In this document: piece by piece, positions 22,416 to 33,760 of the stretch
Layout of the letters: the number at the start of each line of letters is the position of its first letter
Position numbering within the stretch: the first letter of the stretch is position 1
From: Okapia johnstoni
Lineage: Eukaryota; Chordata; Mammalia; Artiodactyla; Giraffidae
Reading direction: 5' to 3'
Length of the DNA stretch: 64,000 nucleotides
Assembly (NCBI GenBank): GCA_024291935.2
Contig: CM044306.1
Location: 1,550,001 to 1,614,000 of the forward strand
Notes under the pieces: generated by a model
Told to the model about the DNA's origin: nothing
Databases searched by the model: none
The model's input: the letters and a program-made list of their open reading frames with translations, nothing else
Made by a program: the position numbers and the translations under genes

Positions 22416-22640
22416 CATATACTCATGACTACATATAAAATGGGTAACTAACGGGAACCTACTGTATAGCACAGGGAAGCCTACTCAGTGCTCTGCGGTG
22501 ACCTAGATGGGGAGGAAAACCGAAGAAGAGGAGGTATGTGTAAACGTATAGTTAATTCACTTTGCTGTACCACAGAAACTAACCCAACATTGTGAACCAA
22601 CTAAACTCAGTAAAAGTTAAATAAAAAGTCAAAGTCCCTG
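22416..22640 (+). mobile_element. LINE-1 3' UTR fragment
   Basis: CTACTGTATAGCACAGGGAA and CTTTGCTGTACCACAGAAAC, with an AAATAAAAAGTC end, are the ruminant L1 3' terminal text, also seen at 16110-16300. Confidence 0.82.
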
Positions 22641-23187
22641 AGTTTTCCTATTTGTTTAAATAAGTAAGTAAAACATTTAAAATGTCTTCTAAAAGCTATA
22701 AAAGCCAAATTGGATTTATTTTTGTTGATTTCCGTTTGCATGGAGTATCTTTTTCCATCCCCTCACTTTCAGTCTGTATGTGACCCAAGATCAGAAGTGG
22801 GTGCCGAGGTACAAAATGGGAACAAAGCTCTACTTTTAAGGAGTCTCTCATTGAGTAGAGGGAGCCAGGGACGGACAGGAACATAGGTCCTGGCAGTGTG
22901 GCGACTGTCACGTGCTCCAGCGGGGAAACCCAGGCTGGCAGGGGAGCAGAGACAATGCCTTCAGTGAGTTTCTTGAGTTGAATTTTGAAAGATGGGTGAT
23001 CAGTCACCACATGAAGCCCTAAGGAAGGACGCTAACAGTTTTGATTGCATACAACTGGAAATTTACATGTGCAAACGACAGTGGTTGGTATTTATGGAGC
23101 ATTTAATATGTACCTGCTATGGATTTTTCATGGTTGTCCTTTATCAGATTAAGGATGCTCCACTGGGATCAGTTCTGAAAATGCATT
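22641..23187. other. Intergenic, no gene recognised
   Basis: No recognised repeat. The minus frame at 22696-23010 has no family match. Confidence 0.5.
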
Positions 23188-23398
23188 GCTTCCCCTGTGG
23201 CTCAGCGGTAAAGAACCCGCCTGCAATGCAGGGGACACAGGAGACACAGGTCTGATCCCTAGGTCAGCAAGATCCCCTGGAGGAGCAGATGGCCACTCAC
23301 TCCAGGATTCTTGCCTGGGAAATTCCATGGACAGAGGAGCCTGGTGGGCATTCATAGGGCCGCAAAACAGTTGAACACCACTGAGGGACTGAGCATGC
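23188..23398 (+). mobile_element. Bov-tA SINE
   Basis: TGCTTCCCCTGTGGCTCAGC head through CACCACTGAGGGACTGAGCA. Confidence 0.9.
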
Positions 23399-23499
23399 AA
23401 CTAGCAAGGAAAGGCTGTTCATCAGAACAGCGTCCTCCAACAGAGAACAGGCTTGTGGTGCCAAGGGGGAGAGGGGAAGCGGGAGGGAGAGACTGGAGT

Positions 23500-23690
23500 T
23501 TAGGAGGAGCAGATGCAAACTATTTTATGTAAGACAGATAATCAGCAAGGTCCTGCTGTATGAAACAGGAAATACACTCAGTACCCTGTGACAAGCCATA
23601 ACGGAAGAGAATGTGAAAGAGAATATGCATGTATTATAACTGAATGACTTTGATGTAAGTAGAAACTAACACTACATTGTAAATCAGCCA
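23500..23690 (+). mobile_element. LINE-1 3' UTR fragment
   Basis: GTCCTGCTGTATGAAACAGG, GTACCCTGTGACAAGCCATA and CACTACATTGTAAATCAGCC match the L1 3' end order. Confidence 0.8.
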
Positions 23691-23760
23691 TGAAAGTGAA
23701 GCTGTTAGCCGCTCAGTCGAGTCTGACTCTTTTTGACCCCGTGGACTATACTTCAGTAAG
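23691..23760 (-). mobile_element. Bov-tA SINE fragment
   Basis: Only the CCGCTCAGTCGAGTCTGACT part is present. It is cut off at CCGTGGACTATAC. Confidence 0.7.
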
Positions 23761-23920
23761 ATAAAAGGACAGTGTTCTCCATCATGATACAGCAAAACAC
23801 TAACAAATCAATGGGCTAGTTTGTAAGAAATTCCTGGAATACATGAAGACATCATGGGTGAATCTGTTTCTCCAAGGCCTCAAAGAACAGCCTGAACTTT
23901 TATGATTTGCTTGCTCGATT

Positions 23921-24275
23921 CGCGGGTAGATGGGGGGCTGCCTCTCTGCCAATCAGATTGTTTCACCGACCAGATCATTGTGGAGAGCTGTCGCGGGTAG
24001 ATGGGGGGCTGCCTCTCTGCCAATCAGATTGTTTCACCGACCAGATCATTGTGGAAAGCTGTCGCGGGTAGATGGGGGGCTGCCTCTCTGCCAATCAGAT
24101 TGTTTCACCGACCAGATCATTGTGGAGAGCTGTCGCGGGTAGATGGGGGGCTGCCTCTCTGCCAATCAGATTGTTTCACTGACCAGATCATTGTGGAGAG
24201 CTGTCGAGGGTAGATGGGGGGCTGCCTCTCTGCCAGTCAGATTGTTTCACCGACCAGATCATTGTGAAGAGCTGT
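23921..24275. repeat. 71-bp tandem repeat, 5 copies, each with a CCAAT motif
   Basis: The start marker CGCGGGTAGATGGGGGGCTG (CGAGGG in copy 5) occurs at 23921, 23992, 24063, 24134 and 24205, exactly 71 bases apart. Copies differ by only a few bases. Each has a CCAATCAG box on the plus strand (CCAGTCAG in copy 5) followed by TTTCACCGACCAGATCATTG. Because 71 is not a multiple of three, frames rotate through the array, and the apparent 70-residue open frames are incidental. Confidence 0.97.
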
Positions 24276-25325
24276 CCCTTCTGCACGTGGTACTATTTGT
24301 CTGGAGTCAGAGGTGAGCTCAGCAGAGAAGGAGCGTGCCTGACTTCCACTCCACAAGGAGGTGGGTGCCGGCTGACCTCTCAAACCAGCTTCTGCTGTCT
24401 GTACAAGGATATCATCGTAGACCTCGGCATGACTAAATTATCCCTGGATGATGTCATATTAAGACAGCAGTGGGTCTGCTTTGTGGAGAGGGAGGGCAGC
24501 GTAGGAAGCAGAATACATCTGTTACTTCTGTGAGTTAAGCCTTTAAAAATATTTCTCGTTTAGGGACCACTTGTTCCTTTGACCTCTTTGATCTTTTGCT
24601 CTGGAAATAGGACCTTTTAAGTGCCCTAGCCCCCTCTCCGTGCTTGTAAAATGGTGGTAACGCCTGAACCACAGAAGGAGAGACTTCACTTTGCATCCAC
24701 AGCTCTTGGAGATGAGAGGTTGTGGGGAGTAAGGGAGGACATCTTCCTATGCTTGCAAAATCTGAAGAACTTCAGATACAAAACTTACGTTCATTCCATT
24801 GATTCTCAAGAAACATTCCTGAAGCTCAGTGATCAAGTCCAGCATGTTTCATGCTTCAGTAAACCGCTGGTCGGTCGACATGAGAGAATAGACTCAGGAA
24901 GCAGCCACCTTGGCAATCCATTTCAGTCTTCAGCTGATGTTGGGACCAGGCAGAAAGACCCCATGAGGCTTAGAAATGTCTGTGTGACTGTGGAGTCCTG
25001 AAAGCTTTAAGGCTTTCCAGGGCACTGTCCCGTGAAAGTCACCGGGCTTTCAGAGCCCCCGGCACGGCAAGGAGATCGATATGCTACGCTGTCGGGAGAC
25101 GCGGGCTCTCGATTCCGAGGAGACTCTTCCTCTTTGTCTTCCTCTCTCTCTTTCCCCCCCTTCCCCTCACCCTCTTTTCTCCTCTTCCTTTTTCTCTTTT
25201 TCTTCTTCTTTTAAATAAGTACCCCCCCCTCCCTCTTCACATTTGAAGAATAAAGTATGCTCCCCGAGGGAACGGACTACACGGGTGGCCCTTGCTCCAG
25301 AATTAAGCTTGAGTGAGAAATCCGG
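24276..25325. other. Unclassified stretch downstream of the 71-bp array, possible LTR
   Basis: No gene recognised. It contains a polypyrimidine tract (25118-25212) and an AATAAA at about 25248, followed by GTATGCTCCCCGAGGGAACG. The order CCAAT repeats - polypyrimidine - AATAAA is reminiscent of a retroviral-type long terminal repeat, but no TG/CA ends or target duplication were found. A 116-residue frame at 24651-25001 has no resemblance to a known family. Confidence 0.35.
25118..25212. repeat. Polypyrimidine (CT-rich) tract
   Basis: About 95 bases almost free of purines on the plus strand. Confidence 0.93.
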
Positions 25326-25326
25326 G

Positions 25327-25450
25327 GGCTTCCCTGGCAGCCCAGAGGTTAGGACTCCATGCTTCCACTGCAGGGGGCACAGGTTCGATACCGGGTAAGA
25401 TCCCACAAGCCAGCTGTGCAGGGTGGCCCCCAAACTGTTCTGTTTTTAAC
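25327..25450 (+). mobile_element. CHR-type SINE
   Basis: GGGCTTCCCTGGCAGCCCAG, CTTCCACTGCAGGGGGCACA and an AATAAAAAAAATAG tail. Confidence 0.85.
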
Positions 25451-25473
25451 AATAAAAAAAATAGATAATTAAG

Positions 25474-26060
25474 ACTACCTGGGCTCCAAAATCACTGCAG
25501 ATGGTGACGGCAGCCATGAAATTAAAAAACGCTTGCTCCCTGGAAGAAAAGCTGTGACCAACCCAGACAGCATATTAAAAAGCAGAGACATTTCTTTGTT
25601 GACAAAGATCCGTCTAGTCAAAGCTATGGTTTTTCCAGTGGTTATGTATGGATGTGAGAGTCGGACCATAAAGAAAGCTGAGCAATGAAGAATTGATGCT
25701 TTTGAACTGTGGTGTTGGAGAAGACTCTTGGGAGTCCCTTGGACTGCAAGGAGACCAACCAGTCCATCCTAAAGGAAGTCAGTCCTGACTAGTCACTGGA
25801 AGGACTGATGCTGAAGCTGAAACTCCAATACTTTGGCCACCTGATGCGAAGAGCCCACTCATTGGAAAAGACCCTGATGCTGGGAGAGATTGAAGGTAGG
25901 AGGAGAAGGGGATGACAGAGGATGAGATGGTTGGATGGCATCATCGACTTGATGGACATGGGTTTGGGTAGACTCCGGGAGTTGGTGATGGACAGGGAGG
26001 CCTGGTGTGCTGCAGTCCATGGGGTCGCAAAGAGTCAGACACAACTGAACAACTGAACTG
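25474..26060 (+). mobile_element. BovB LINE 3' end
   Basis: Matches, in the same order, the text of the larger BovB at 33187-33760: CTGGGCTCCAAAATCACTGC, GGTTATGTATGGATGTGAGA and CCATGGGGTCGCAAAGAGTC. It ends in a CTGAACAACTGAACTGAAAA repeat tail. Only the reverse transcriptase C-terminus remains, with several stops. Confidence 0.92.
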
Positions 26061-26224
26061 AAAACTACCTGTCATCCCGAAGGCTGGTAAATATATTGTA
26101 TCTGCAGGTTTACTTTTACAATCTAGAATTTTCAAATGAAGGCCAATCAAATGAATTAAGGAATATTTATTTAGCCAGACACTGCTGTGTAGTGAGAGGT
26201 ATATAGTTATAATTTAGTAAACAT

Positions 26225-26400
26225 TTTATGTCTTTATCTTGTGCTAATTCCCTTTCTAGCATTCATTCATCCATTACGGACTCGTTCAAAGATATTTTTG
26301 GCTCTTTTATGTACCAGATGCTGTTCTAAGTATCGGAGGCACAACAGGGATCAAAGCAAAAACCTTGCCCTTGTGCAGCTTTCATCTCTGTCTCTCTGTA
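26225..26400 (+). repeat. L2-like fragment
   Basis: CATTCATTCATCCATTACGG, then TGTACCAGATGCTGTTCTAA and a CACAACAGGGATCAAAGCAA stretch follow the L2 3' consensus order. Confidence 0.65.
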
Positions 26401-26945
26401 TGTGTGTGCGTATGTGGCGGGGTGGAGAGACGGACAGAGACAAGCAGTAAGAGAGAGGCCCACAGAGGGATCAAACAAACTAGCAAAACACACCGCCTGT
26501 TTGAACCACAGCAAGGATGTCCGCGTGGCCCGAGGATGTGTGGGCAGGAAGAGGAAGGGCTGAGATCCGAGGCCGACAGAGACCAGATCACAGGGGCCCG
26601 CAGCCAGTCTGAGCCTCCTTGGCTCCATTTCCAACCTCCCTGACCCAAGATGTGCTGCTTGGACCAGCGAAACGCGAGAGGAACTGCTCTGGGTCCCTCC
26701 TCTACGGACGCTTGAAGAGCTAATGTTTTTTCCCTCTGCCATGATGTTCCAGACAGAGGCCACATTTAAAAACTGAGATCTGATGTGAAGATAAGACGGA
26801 ACGGAATTGCAGGCCATCTGGGGTAGATTTGCAGTGTGAGTGAGAAATATATTTCCAAGGGGCTCCTTCTCCAGCCTATTTCTGGGCTCTTGCTAGTTGC
26901 ATCTGCAAAGCACTCTATATAGTATTGTTTACAATTAAATTCTCC
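26401..26945. other. Intergenic, no gene recognised
   Basis: A short TG-rich run near 26398-26415, otherwise nothing. The minus frame at 26326-26817 (163 codons) overlaps the L2-like repeat and is not credible as a gene. Confidence 0.55.
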
Positions 26946-26947
26946 AT

Positions 26948-27155
26948 TGTTGTTGTTTTGTTGCTAAGTAGTGTCTGACTCTTTGCAACCCCAGGGACTG
27001 TAGCCCACCAGGCTCCTTTGTCTGTGGGATTCTCCAGGTAAAAATACTGCAGTGGGCTGTCATCTCCTCCTCCAGGGGATCTTCCCAGGGATCGAACCTG
27101 CTTCTCCTGCATTGTAGGTGGATTCTTTATCGCTGAGCCACCTGGGAAGCCGTGA
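26948..27155 (-). mobile_element. Bov-tA SINE
   Basis: Reverse copy from TTGTTGTTTTGTTGCTAAGT to GAGCCACCTGGGAAGCC, with a small deletion in the middle. Confidence 0.9.
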
Positions 27156-27775
27156 ATCGTTCAAAAATCTAAGTGGGGAGAAGCTCCTGGAACAGCTAAA
27201 CCCACCCCCTTCTGCAGCCAAGCCTTCAAGGGCTGTTGCTGCCATTACAGCAATAGCTGCCAGGTTTGTCTGCCTGCCCGACTGTTCCCCGTGCTGAAGC
27301 CGAAGTAATGTTTCGACATGCAAATTTAATAATGTCCCTTTCCTATTTAAAGTCCTTCTGTGGAAAAGTATGGAAACATATGGCGAGTCTGGGAAGGTGG
27401 AGCTTCAAAGATATCGAAAGGGAATTCTTCACGATTTTATGGCGTCTTTTCTAGGTAGTGGACGTGTGGATGGTTTCTAATGCCCCTTTTTGTATTCTTC
27501 CACATTAAAAGTGTTTTTAAGAAATCCCGTAGTCCAAAAAAGAAAAAACAAGCCCTTCACCAGCTCCCTGTTTCTAGATGTGGCAGATTAAAGTTGGTCC
27601 AGGATTCTGGGGGCTCCTCCCATTGAGAGATCAGGCTTCATTTAAAAAAAATAAAGTTTTTTTAAAAATTTTATTTGCTTATTCATTAATCTTATTTTTA
27701 ATAGTTATTTTAATAAATGTTTTCTTATTAAGCTTTTTATTTTAAAATTTATTTATTACTTTTTATTTTTATGTA
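27156..27775. other. Intergenic, no gene recognised
   Basis: AT-rich, strongly so from 27640 to 27780. No gene was recognised. Confidence 0.55.
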
Positions 27776-27875
27776 TTTTTAATTCTGGATCTTAGTTCCC
27801 TGATGAGGGATCGAAACTGCGCCCCAGCACTGGAAGCATGGCGTCTTAGCCACTGGACTGCCAGGGAGGTCCCAT
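27776..27875 (-). mobile_element. CHR-type SINE
   Basis: Reverse copy: CTTAGTTCCCTGATGAGGGA and CTTAGCCACTGGACTGCCAG, then GGAGGTCCC. Confidence 0.82.
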
Positions 27876-28354
27876 CTTCCTTTCTTGGTTGACGTGAATT
27901 TTAATGAAATAAATGTTAACGAATAAATCATTTCTTAACTTATCAGTAGGAGCCTGGAGATTTTTATATTGTCATTTCCCAGGACAAGATCAGGGACTTA
28001 TATCAGTCAGAGTTCTATTAGTAAGCAAAGGAACAATCCCTTGATGACATAAGTAGAAAAGGAATTTACTGAACATATATCGGGTAACTCACAGAACTTC
28101 TGGGAAGACCTGAGAGCCAGGTTTGAGCGAGAATGTGCGGCTTGGGGGCAACACCCAAAACCACAGTATGGAAGTGGCTGGGAAGAGCACTGCTCAGGAC
28201 TCGCTCCATGGAACACGCGTAGAAAAGCAGTGAGTAGAAACAACGCAGCCTCGATGTTCCGTGTCTTTTCCCTGTGCTTTCGAGGGAGACAAGTTTCAAA
28301 CGACTTTGATCAGCACAATACCCTCCTGATTATTGCATCTCTAACCTCTCGTCT
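27876..28354. other. Intergenic, possible old repeat
   Basis: The stretch 27990-28290 (agagttctattagtaagc and following) has the look of an old interspersed element read in plus orientation, but I cannot name it. No gene. Confidence 0.4.
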
Positions 28355-28684
28355 GCTGGACTGCAAGGAGATCCAACCAGTCCATCCTAAAGGAGATCAG
28401 TCCTGAATATTCATTGGAAGGACTAATGCTGAAGCTGAAGCTCCAATACTTTGGCCACCTGATGTGAAGAGCTGACTCATTAGACAAGACCCTGATGCTG
28501 GGAGAGATTGAAGGCAGGAGGAGAAGGGGGCGGGACAGAATGGGATGATTGGATGGCATCACCGACTCAATGGACATGAATTTGAGCAAACTCTGGGAGT
28601 TGGTGATGGACAGGGAGGCTTGGTGTGCTGCAGTCAATGGGGTTGCAAAGAGTCGGACACGACTGAGTGACTGAACAACAACAA
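28355..28684 (+). mobile_element. BovB LINE 3' end
   Basis: CTGGACTGCAAGGAGATCCA to GGTTGCAAAGAGTCGGACAC, with an ACAACAACAACAA tail. A short 3' piece only. Confidence 0.92.
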
Positions 28685-29321
28685 CAATCTATTGCTGGCT
28701 GGTCATGCAAAGAATCCATGTGGAGACGCTGTGAGCGCCTCTCCCCTCTTGCTGGTGGGTCCGAAGTGTCGTCGTGGTTCCTGGGACCCAGCCTGTGCTG
28801 TGAGCTGCCCTGACTCTCCGTTTCTTGTTCCACTTCTCAGCAGCCTCTGTTTCCGTCTCTGGACACGTGCTCCCCGGGGCTCCCGCGTCCTCCACACTCT
28901 GCTGGTGTGCTCTCTGCCCCTAACGTCCCTCCTGGTCTCCTTCTTCTCTGCTCATTCTCGGTCTTCCTCACGCCATCCTGCTTCCCCTTTGCTTCTCTCT
29001 CGACGCCCGCAGCCAGGAGGGATTTCATTCCCTCCCATGACTTTGTAATTAATAAGTTGATGCTTGCAAAGCCTTTAGCTGTCTCTTGAGCTTTCAACCA
29101 GCAGACAACTGACAGACCCTCCTGGATGAGTCACAGCCTCTCCTCCCACCCACCCGCACTGCTCCTCCCGAGTCCTCTGATTCGGGGAAGGGCAGCGGCA
29201 CTGCTTCACTGGCTGAGCAGACACCTCGGGATCATCTCTGAGTGTCCCCTCCTCTGACCTCCACGTCAGGCCTGAGGTTCTGTCTCTCCTATTTCTTAAA
29301 CATTTCTGGAATCTACTCAGC
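28685..29321. other. Intergenic, no gene recognised
   Basis: Pyrimidine-rich on the plus strand from 28840 to 29020. Frames on both strands are low-complexity. No gene was recognised. Confidence 0.5.
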
Positions 29322-29905
29322 TCTTGGTTGTTGTTCAGTCACTGAGTCATGCCTGACCCTTTGTGACCCCACGACTGTAGCACATCAGGCTCCCCTGTCC
29401 TTTACCAGCTCCCAGAGTTTGCTCAAACTCATGTTCCTTGAGTCGGTGATGCCATCCAACCATCTTGTTCTCTGCCAACCCTTTCTCCTCCTGCCCTCAA
29501 TCTTTCCCAGCATCAGGGTCTTTTCTAAGGAGTCAGCTCTTCACATCAGGTGGCCAAAGTACTGGAGTTTCAGCTTCAGCATCAGTCCTCCCAATGAATA
29601 TTCAGGACTAATCTCCTTTCGGATGGACTGGTTTGATCTCCTTGCAGTCCAAAGGACTCTCAACAGTCTTCTCCAGCACCATAATTTGAAAGCATCAATT
29701 CTTTGGTGCTCAGCCTTCTTTATGGTCCAACTTTCATATCTGTACATGACTACTGGAAAAAACATAGCTTTGACTAGACAGACCTTTGTCAGCAAAGTGA
29801 TGTCTCTGCTTTTTAATATGCTGTCTAGGTTTGTCATAGCTTTTCTTCCAAGGAGCAAACATCTTTTAATTTCATGGCTGCAGTTACCATCCACAGTGGA
29901 TTTTA
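29322..29905 (-). mobile_element. BovB LINE 3' end, reverse
   Basis: Reads as the complement of the BovB 3' region, from GTTGTTCAGTCACTGAGTCA to TTCATGGCTGCAGTTACCAT. Its long open frames (29242-30105 plus and 29541-29894 minus) are frames of the element, not a host gene. Confidence 0.92.
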
Positions 29906-30214
29906 GAGCCCCGCTCTACTCAGCTGCATCAAAACTTAGTTTAAGCCAGCCCCACCCCTCATCTGGATCACTGCAACAAACTCTTAACAAGTGTCTTTGC
30001 TTCAAGCTCCCTCATACACCTTGCTCCTGCCCCTACTTCAGTAGAGGCAGAGTGATAAAGCGTGCACTAGACCACATCTCTTCGCTGCATGTGACCATTG
30101 GCTGATTTCCCAGTGGTTCTAAGAAGAAAATCCAAACTTCTAAGACAAACTATGACCTATGGGTTGACTCTGCTCCCTGATATGTTCTTCTACAGCTCAC
30201 AAGCTACAAAAGAT
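29906..30214. other. Intergenic, no gene recognised
   Basis: No gene or repeat recognised. Confidence 0.5.
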
Positions 30215-31145
30215 TTTACATTTTAAAATTGTTGAAAGAGGTTGAAAGAATGTGACATGTGAAAATTATATGAGCTTTATTCAAAATATACAAAGAACTC
30301 TTAACAACAGGAAAGCAAAACAATGCAATTAAAAAAAGGACAAAAGATCTTAATGGTCACCTCATCAAAGATACACAGATGGCAGAAAAACATGCCAAGA
30401 GACGCGGAACCTCATAGGTTGCTGGGGAATTGCAAATGAAAACGAAAACTACGAACCACTGCCTCCCTGATAGGACGCCTCAAATCCCAAACACTGACAA
30501 CACCGAATGCTGGTGAGGATGTGGAGCAACGGGAACCGTCATTCACTGTTGATATGAACGCAAAATCGGTACAGCCACTTTGGAAGACAGTTTGGGGGTT
30601 TCTTACAAAAGTACACACACTCTTAGCCACATGAACCAGCCAGAGTACTCCTTGGTATTCATCCCAATGTGTTGAAAACGAGTCCACATGAAATCCTGTG
30701 CATGCCAGGGAATTCCTTGCCAGTCCAGTGGTTAGACTTGGTGCTTTCATTGCTGTGGGCCCAGGTTCATTTCTGGTCAAGAAAGTAAGATACACAAGCC
30801 ACAGCACCGCCAAAAAAATTAAAAACAAACCTGCATATGTATGCCTATGGTGCTTTGTTCATAATAAAACTTGAAAGTAACTAAGACGCCCTTTAATAAA
30901 TGAATGGATAAATACACTGTTGTATCTCCTGACAATGAAACATTATTTGTCCTAAAAAGAGATGAACCATCAAGTTATGAAAAGGTATGGAAGGCACAAT
31001 AGGAAGTGAAAGAAGCCAGTCTGAAAAGGCTACACACCTTTTGACTGCAACCATGTGACATTCTGGACAAGACAAAATTATGGAGACAGTAAAATGGTCA
31101 GTGGTTGCTACTAGCTGAGAGAAGGAGGAAGGAATAAATAGGTGG
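30215..31145 (+). mobile_element. Old LINE-1 3' fragment
   Basis: CAAAGAACTCTTAACAACAG, CGAATGCTGGTGAGGATGTG, TACAGCCACTTTGGAAGACA and TTACAAAAGTACACACACTC follow the L1 ORF2-end order of older mammalian L1 families. It is interrupted by a CHR SINE at 30712. Confidence 0.82.
30712..30825 (+). mobile_element. CHR-type SINE inserted in L1
   Basis: GGGAATTCCTTGCCAGTCCA, GTGGGCCCAGGTTCATTTCT and an A-rich tail. Confidence 0.8.
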
Positions 31146-31159
31146 AATATGTTGGATTT

Positions 31160-33760
31160 TTAGGGCAGTACTTGGATGCACTCTCAAAAAAACCCAGAAT
31201 GATCTCTGTTCATTTCCAAGGCAAACTATTCAAAATCAGAGTAATCCAAGTCTATGCCCTGACCAGCAATGCTGAAGAAGCTGAAGTTGAATGGTTCTGT
31301 GAAAACCTACAAGACCTTTTAGAACTAACACCCAAAAAACTCCTTTTCATTATAGGGGACTGGAATGCAAAAGTAGGAAGTCAGGAAATACCTGGAGTAA
31401 CAGGCAAATTTGGCCTTGGAGTACAGAATGAAGCAGGGCAAAGGCTAATAGAGTTTTGCCAAAAGAATGCACTGGTCATAGCAAACACCTTCTTCCAACA
31501 ACACAAGAGAAGACTCTACACATGAACATCACCAGAAGGTCAACAACGAAATCAGACTGATTATATTCTTTGCAGCCAAAGATGGAGAAGCTCTATACAG
31601 TCAGAAAAAACAAGACCGGAAGCTGACTGTGGCTCAGATCATGAACTCCTTATTGCCAAATTTAGACTGAAATTGAAGAAAGTGGAGAAAACCACTAGAG
31701 CATTCAGGTATGTCCTAAATCAAATCCCTTATGATTATACAGTGGAAGTGAGAAATAGATTTAAGGGACTAGATCTGATAGACAGAGTGCCTGATGAACT
31801 ATGGACGGAGGTTTGTGACATTGTACAGGAGACAGGTTTCAAGACCGTCCTCAAGAAAAAGAAATGCAAAAAAGCAAAATGGCTGTCTGAGGATGCCTTA
31901 CAAATAGCTGTGAAAAGAAGGGAAGCAAAAAGAGAAGAAAAGGAAAGATATACCCATTTGAATGCAGAGTTCCAAAGAATAGCAAGGAGAGATAAGAAAG
32001 CCTTCCTTAGTGATCAGTGCAAAGAAATAGAGGAAAACAATAGAATGATAAAGACTAGAGATCTCTTCAGGAAAATTATAGATACCAAAGGAACACTTCA
32101 TGCAAAGACGGGCTCAATAAAGGACAGAAATGGTAGGGACCTAACAGAAGTAGAAGACATTAAGAAGAGGTGGCAAGAAAACACAGAAGAACTGTACAAA
32201 AAAGATCTTCACGACCCAGATAATCACGATGGTGTGATCACTGACCTAGAGCCAGACATCCTGGAGTGTGAAGTCAAGTGGGACTTAGGAAGCATCACTA
32301 TGAACAAAGCTAGTGGAGGTGATGGAATTCCAGTTGAGCTGTTTCAAATCCCGAAAGATGATGCTGTGAAAGTGCTGCACTCAATATGCCAGCAAATATG
32401 GAAAACTCAGCAGTGGCCACAGGACTGGAAAAGGTCAGTTTTCATTCCAATCCCAAAGAAAGGCAATGCCAGAGAATGCTCGAACTACCGCACAATTGCA
32501 CTCATCTCACACGCTAGTAAAATAATGCTCAAAATTCTCCAAGCCAGGCTTCAGCAATATGTGAACTGTGAACTTCCAGATGTTCAAGCTGGTTTTAGAA
32601 AAGGCAGAGGAACCAGAGATCAAATTGCCAACATCCGCTGGATCATCGAAACAGCAAGAGAGTTCCAGAAAAACATCTATTTCTGCTTTATTGACTATGC
32701 CAAAGCCTTTGACTGTGTGGGTCCCAATAAACTGTGAAAAATTCTTTAAGAGATGGGAATACCAGACCACCTGACCTGTCTCTTGAGAAACCTGTATGCA
32801 GCTTAGGAAGCAATAGTTAGAACTGGACATGGAACAACAGACTGGTTCCAAATAGGAAAAGGAGTACGTCAAGGCTGTATACTGTCATCCTGCTTATTTA
32901 ACTTATATGCAGAGTACATCATGAGAAACGCTGGGCTGGAAGAAGCACAAGCTGGAATCAAGATTGCCAGGAGAAATATCAATAACCTAAGATATGCAGA
33001 TGACACGACCCTTATGGCAGAAAGTGAAGAACTAAAGAGCATCTTGATGAAAGTGAAAGAGGAGAGTGAAAAAGTTGCCTCAAAACTCAACATTCAGAAA
33101 ACTGAGATCATGGCATCCGGTCCCATCACTTCATGGCAAATAGATGGGAAATCAGTGGAAACAGTGGCTGACTTCATTTTTTTGGGCTCCCAAATCACTG
33201 TAGATGGTGACTGCAGCCATGAAATTAAAAGACGCTTACTCCTTGGAAGAAAAGCTATGACCACCTAGACAGTATAGTAAAAAGCATTACTTTGCCAACA
33301 AAGGTCTGTCTAGTCAAGGCTATGGTTTTTCCAGTAGTCATGTATGGATGTGAGAGTTGGACTATAGAGAAAGCTGAGTCCCGAAGAATTGATGCTTTTG
33401 AACTGTGTTGTTGGAGAAGACTCTTGACAGTCCCTTGAACTGCAAGGAGATCCAACCAGTCCCTCCTAAAGGAGATCAGTCCTGAGTGTTCATTGGAAGG
33501 ATTGATGTTGAAGCTGAAACTCCAATACTTAGGCCACTTGATGCAAACAGCTGACTCATTAAAGACCCAGATGCTGGGAAAGATTGAAGGCAGGAGGAGA
33601 AGGGGACAACAGAAGATGAGATGGTTGGATGGCATCACCGACTCAATGGACAGGAGTTTGGGTAAACTCTGGTTTGGTGATGGACAGGGAGGCCTGGCGT
33701 GCTGCAGTCCATGGGGTCGCAAAAAGTCGGACATGATTGAGGAACCTAACTGACAGGAAA
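31160..33760 (+). mobile_element. BovB (RTE-clade) LINE, 5'-truncated, degenerate
   Basis: About 2.6 kb of an element usually ~3.2 kb. The first part (31160-31650) encodes the apurinic-type endonuclease, with IIGDWNAKVG and, downstream, CGSDHELL. The reverse transcriptase follows: GFRKGRGTRDQ, FIDYAKAFDCV, GVRQGC and LRYADDTTLM, the last holding the catalytic YADD at about 32993-33004. Stop codons interrupt the frame at about 31524, 32737 and 32803, and a shift or deletion follows near 33265, so it is dead. BovB is known to have entered ruminants by horizontal transfer, with related copies in squamates. Confidence 0.95.
31673..32737 (+). pseudogene. Reverse transcriptase segment of the BovB element
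   Basis: An open stretch of 354 codons covering the region between the endonuclease and the palm domain of the BovB reverse transcriptase. It ends at a TGA where the family has Trp, four residues after AFDCVGPNK begins to diverge. Part of a mobile element and not a host gene. The start codon is an internal Met, so the true protein began further upstream. Confidence 0.88.

Noticed and set aside
23930..24213. Two overlapping 70-codon frames in the 71-bp array
   Set aside because: Each is exactly three repeat units (213 bases) long, since the frame shifts by one register per unit; they are repeat products.
24651..25001. A 116-codon plus-strand frame in an unclassified stretch
   Set aside because: No motif, no family resemblance and no splice or promoter context.
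29242..30105. A 287-codon plus-strand frame
   Set aside because: It lies over a reverse BovB 3' end; the antisense strand carries the reverse transcriptase remnant.
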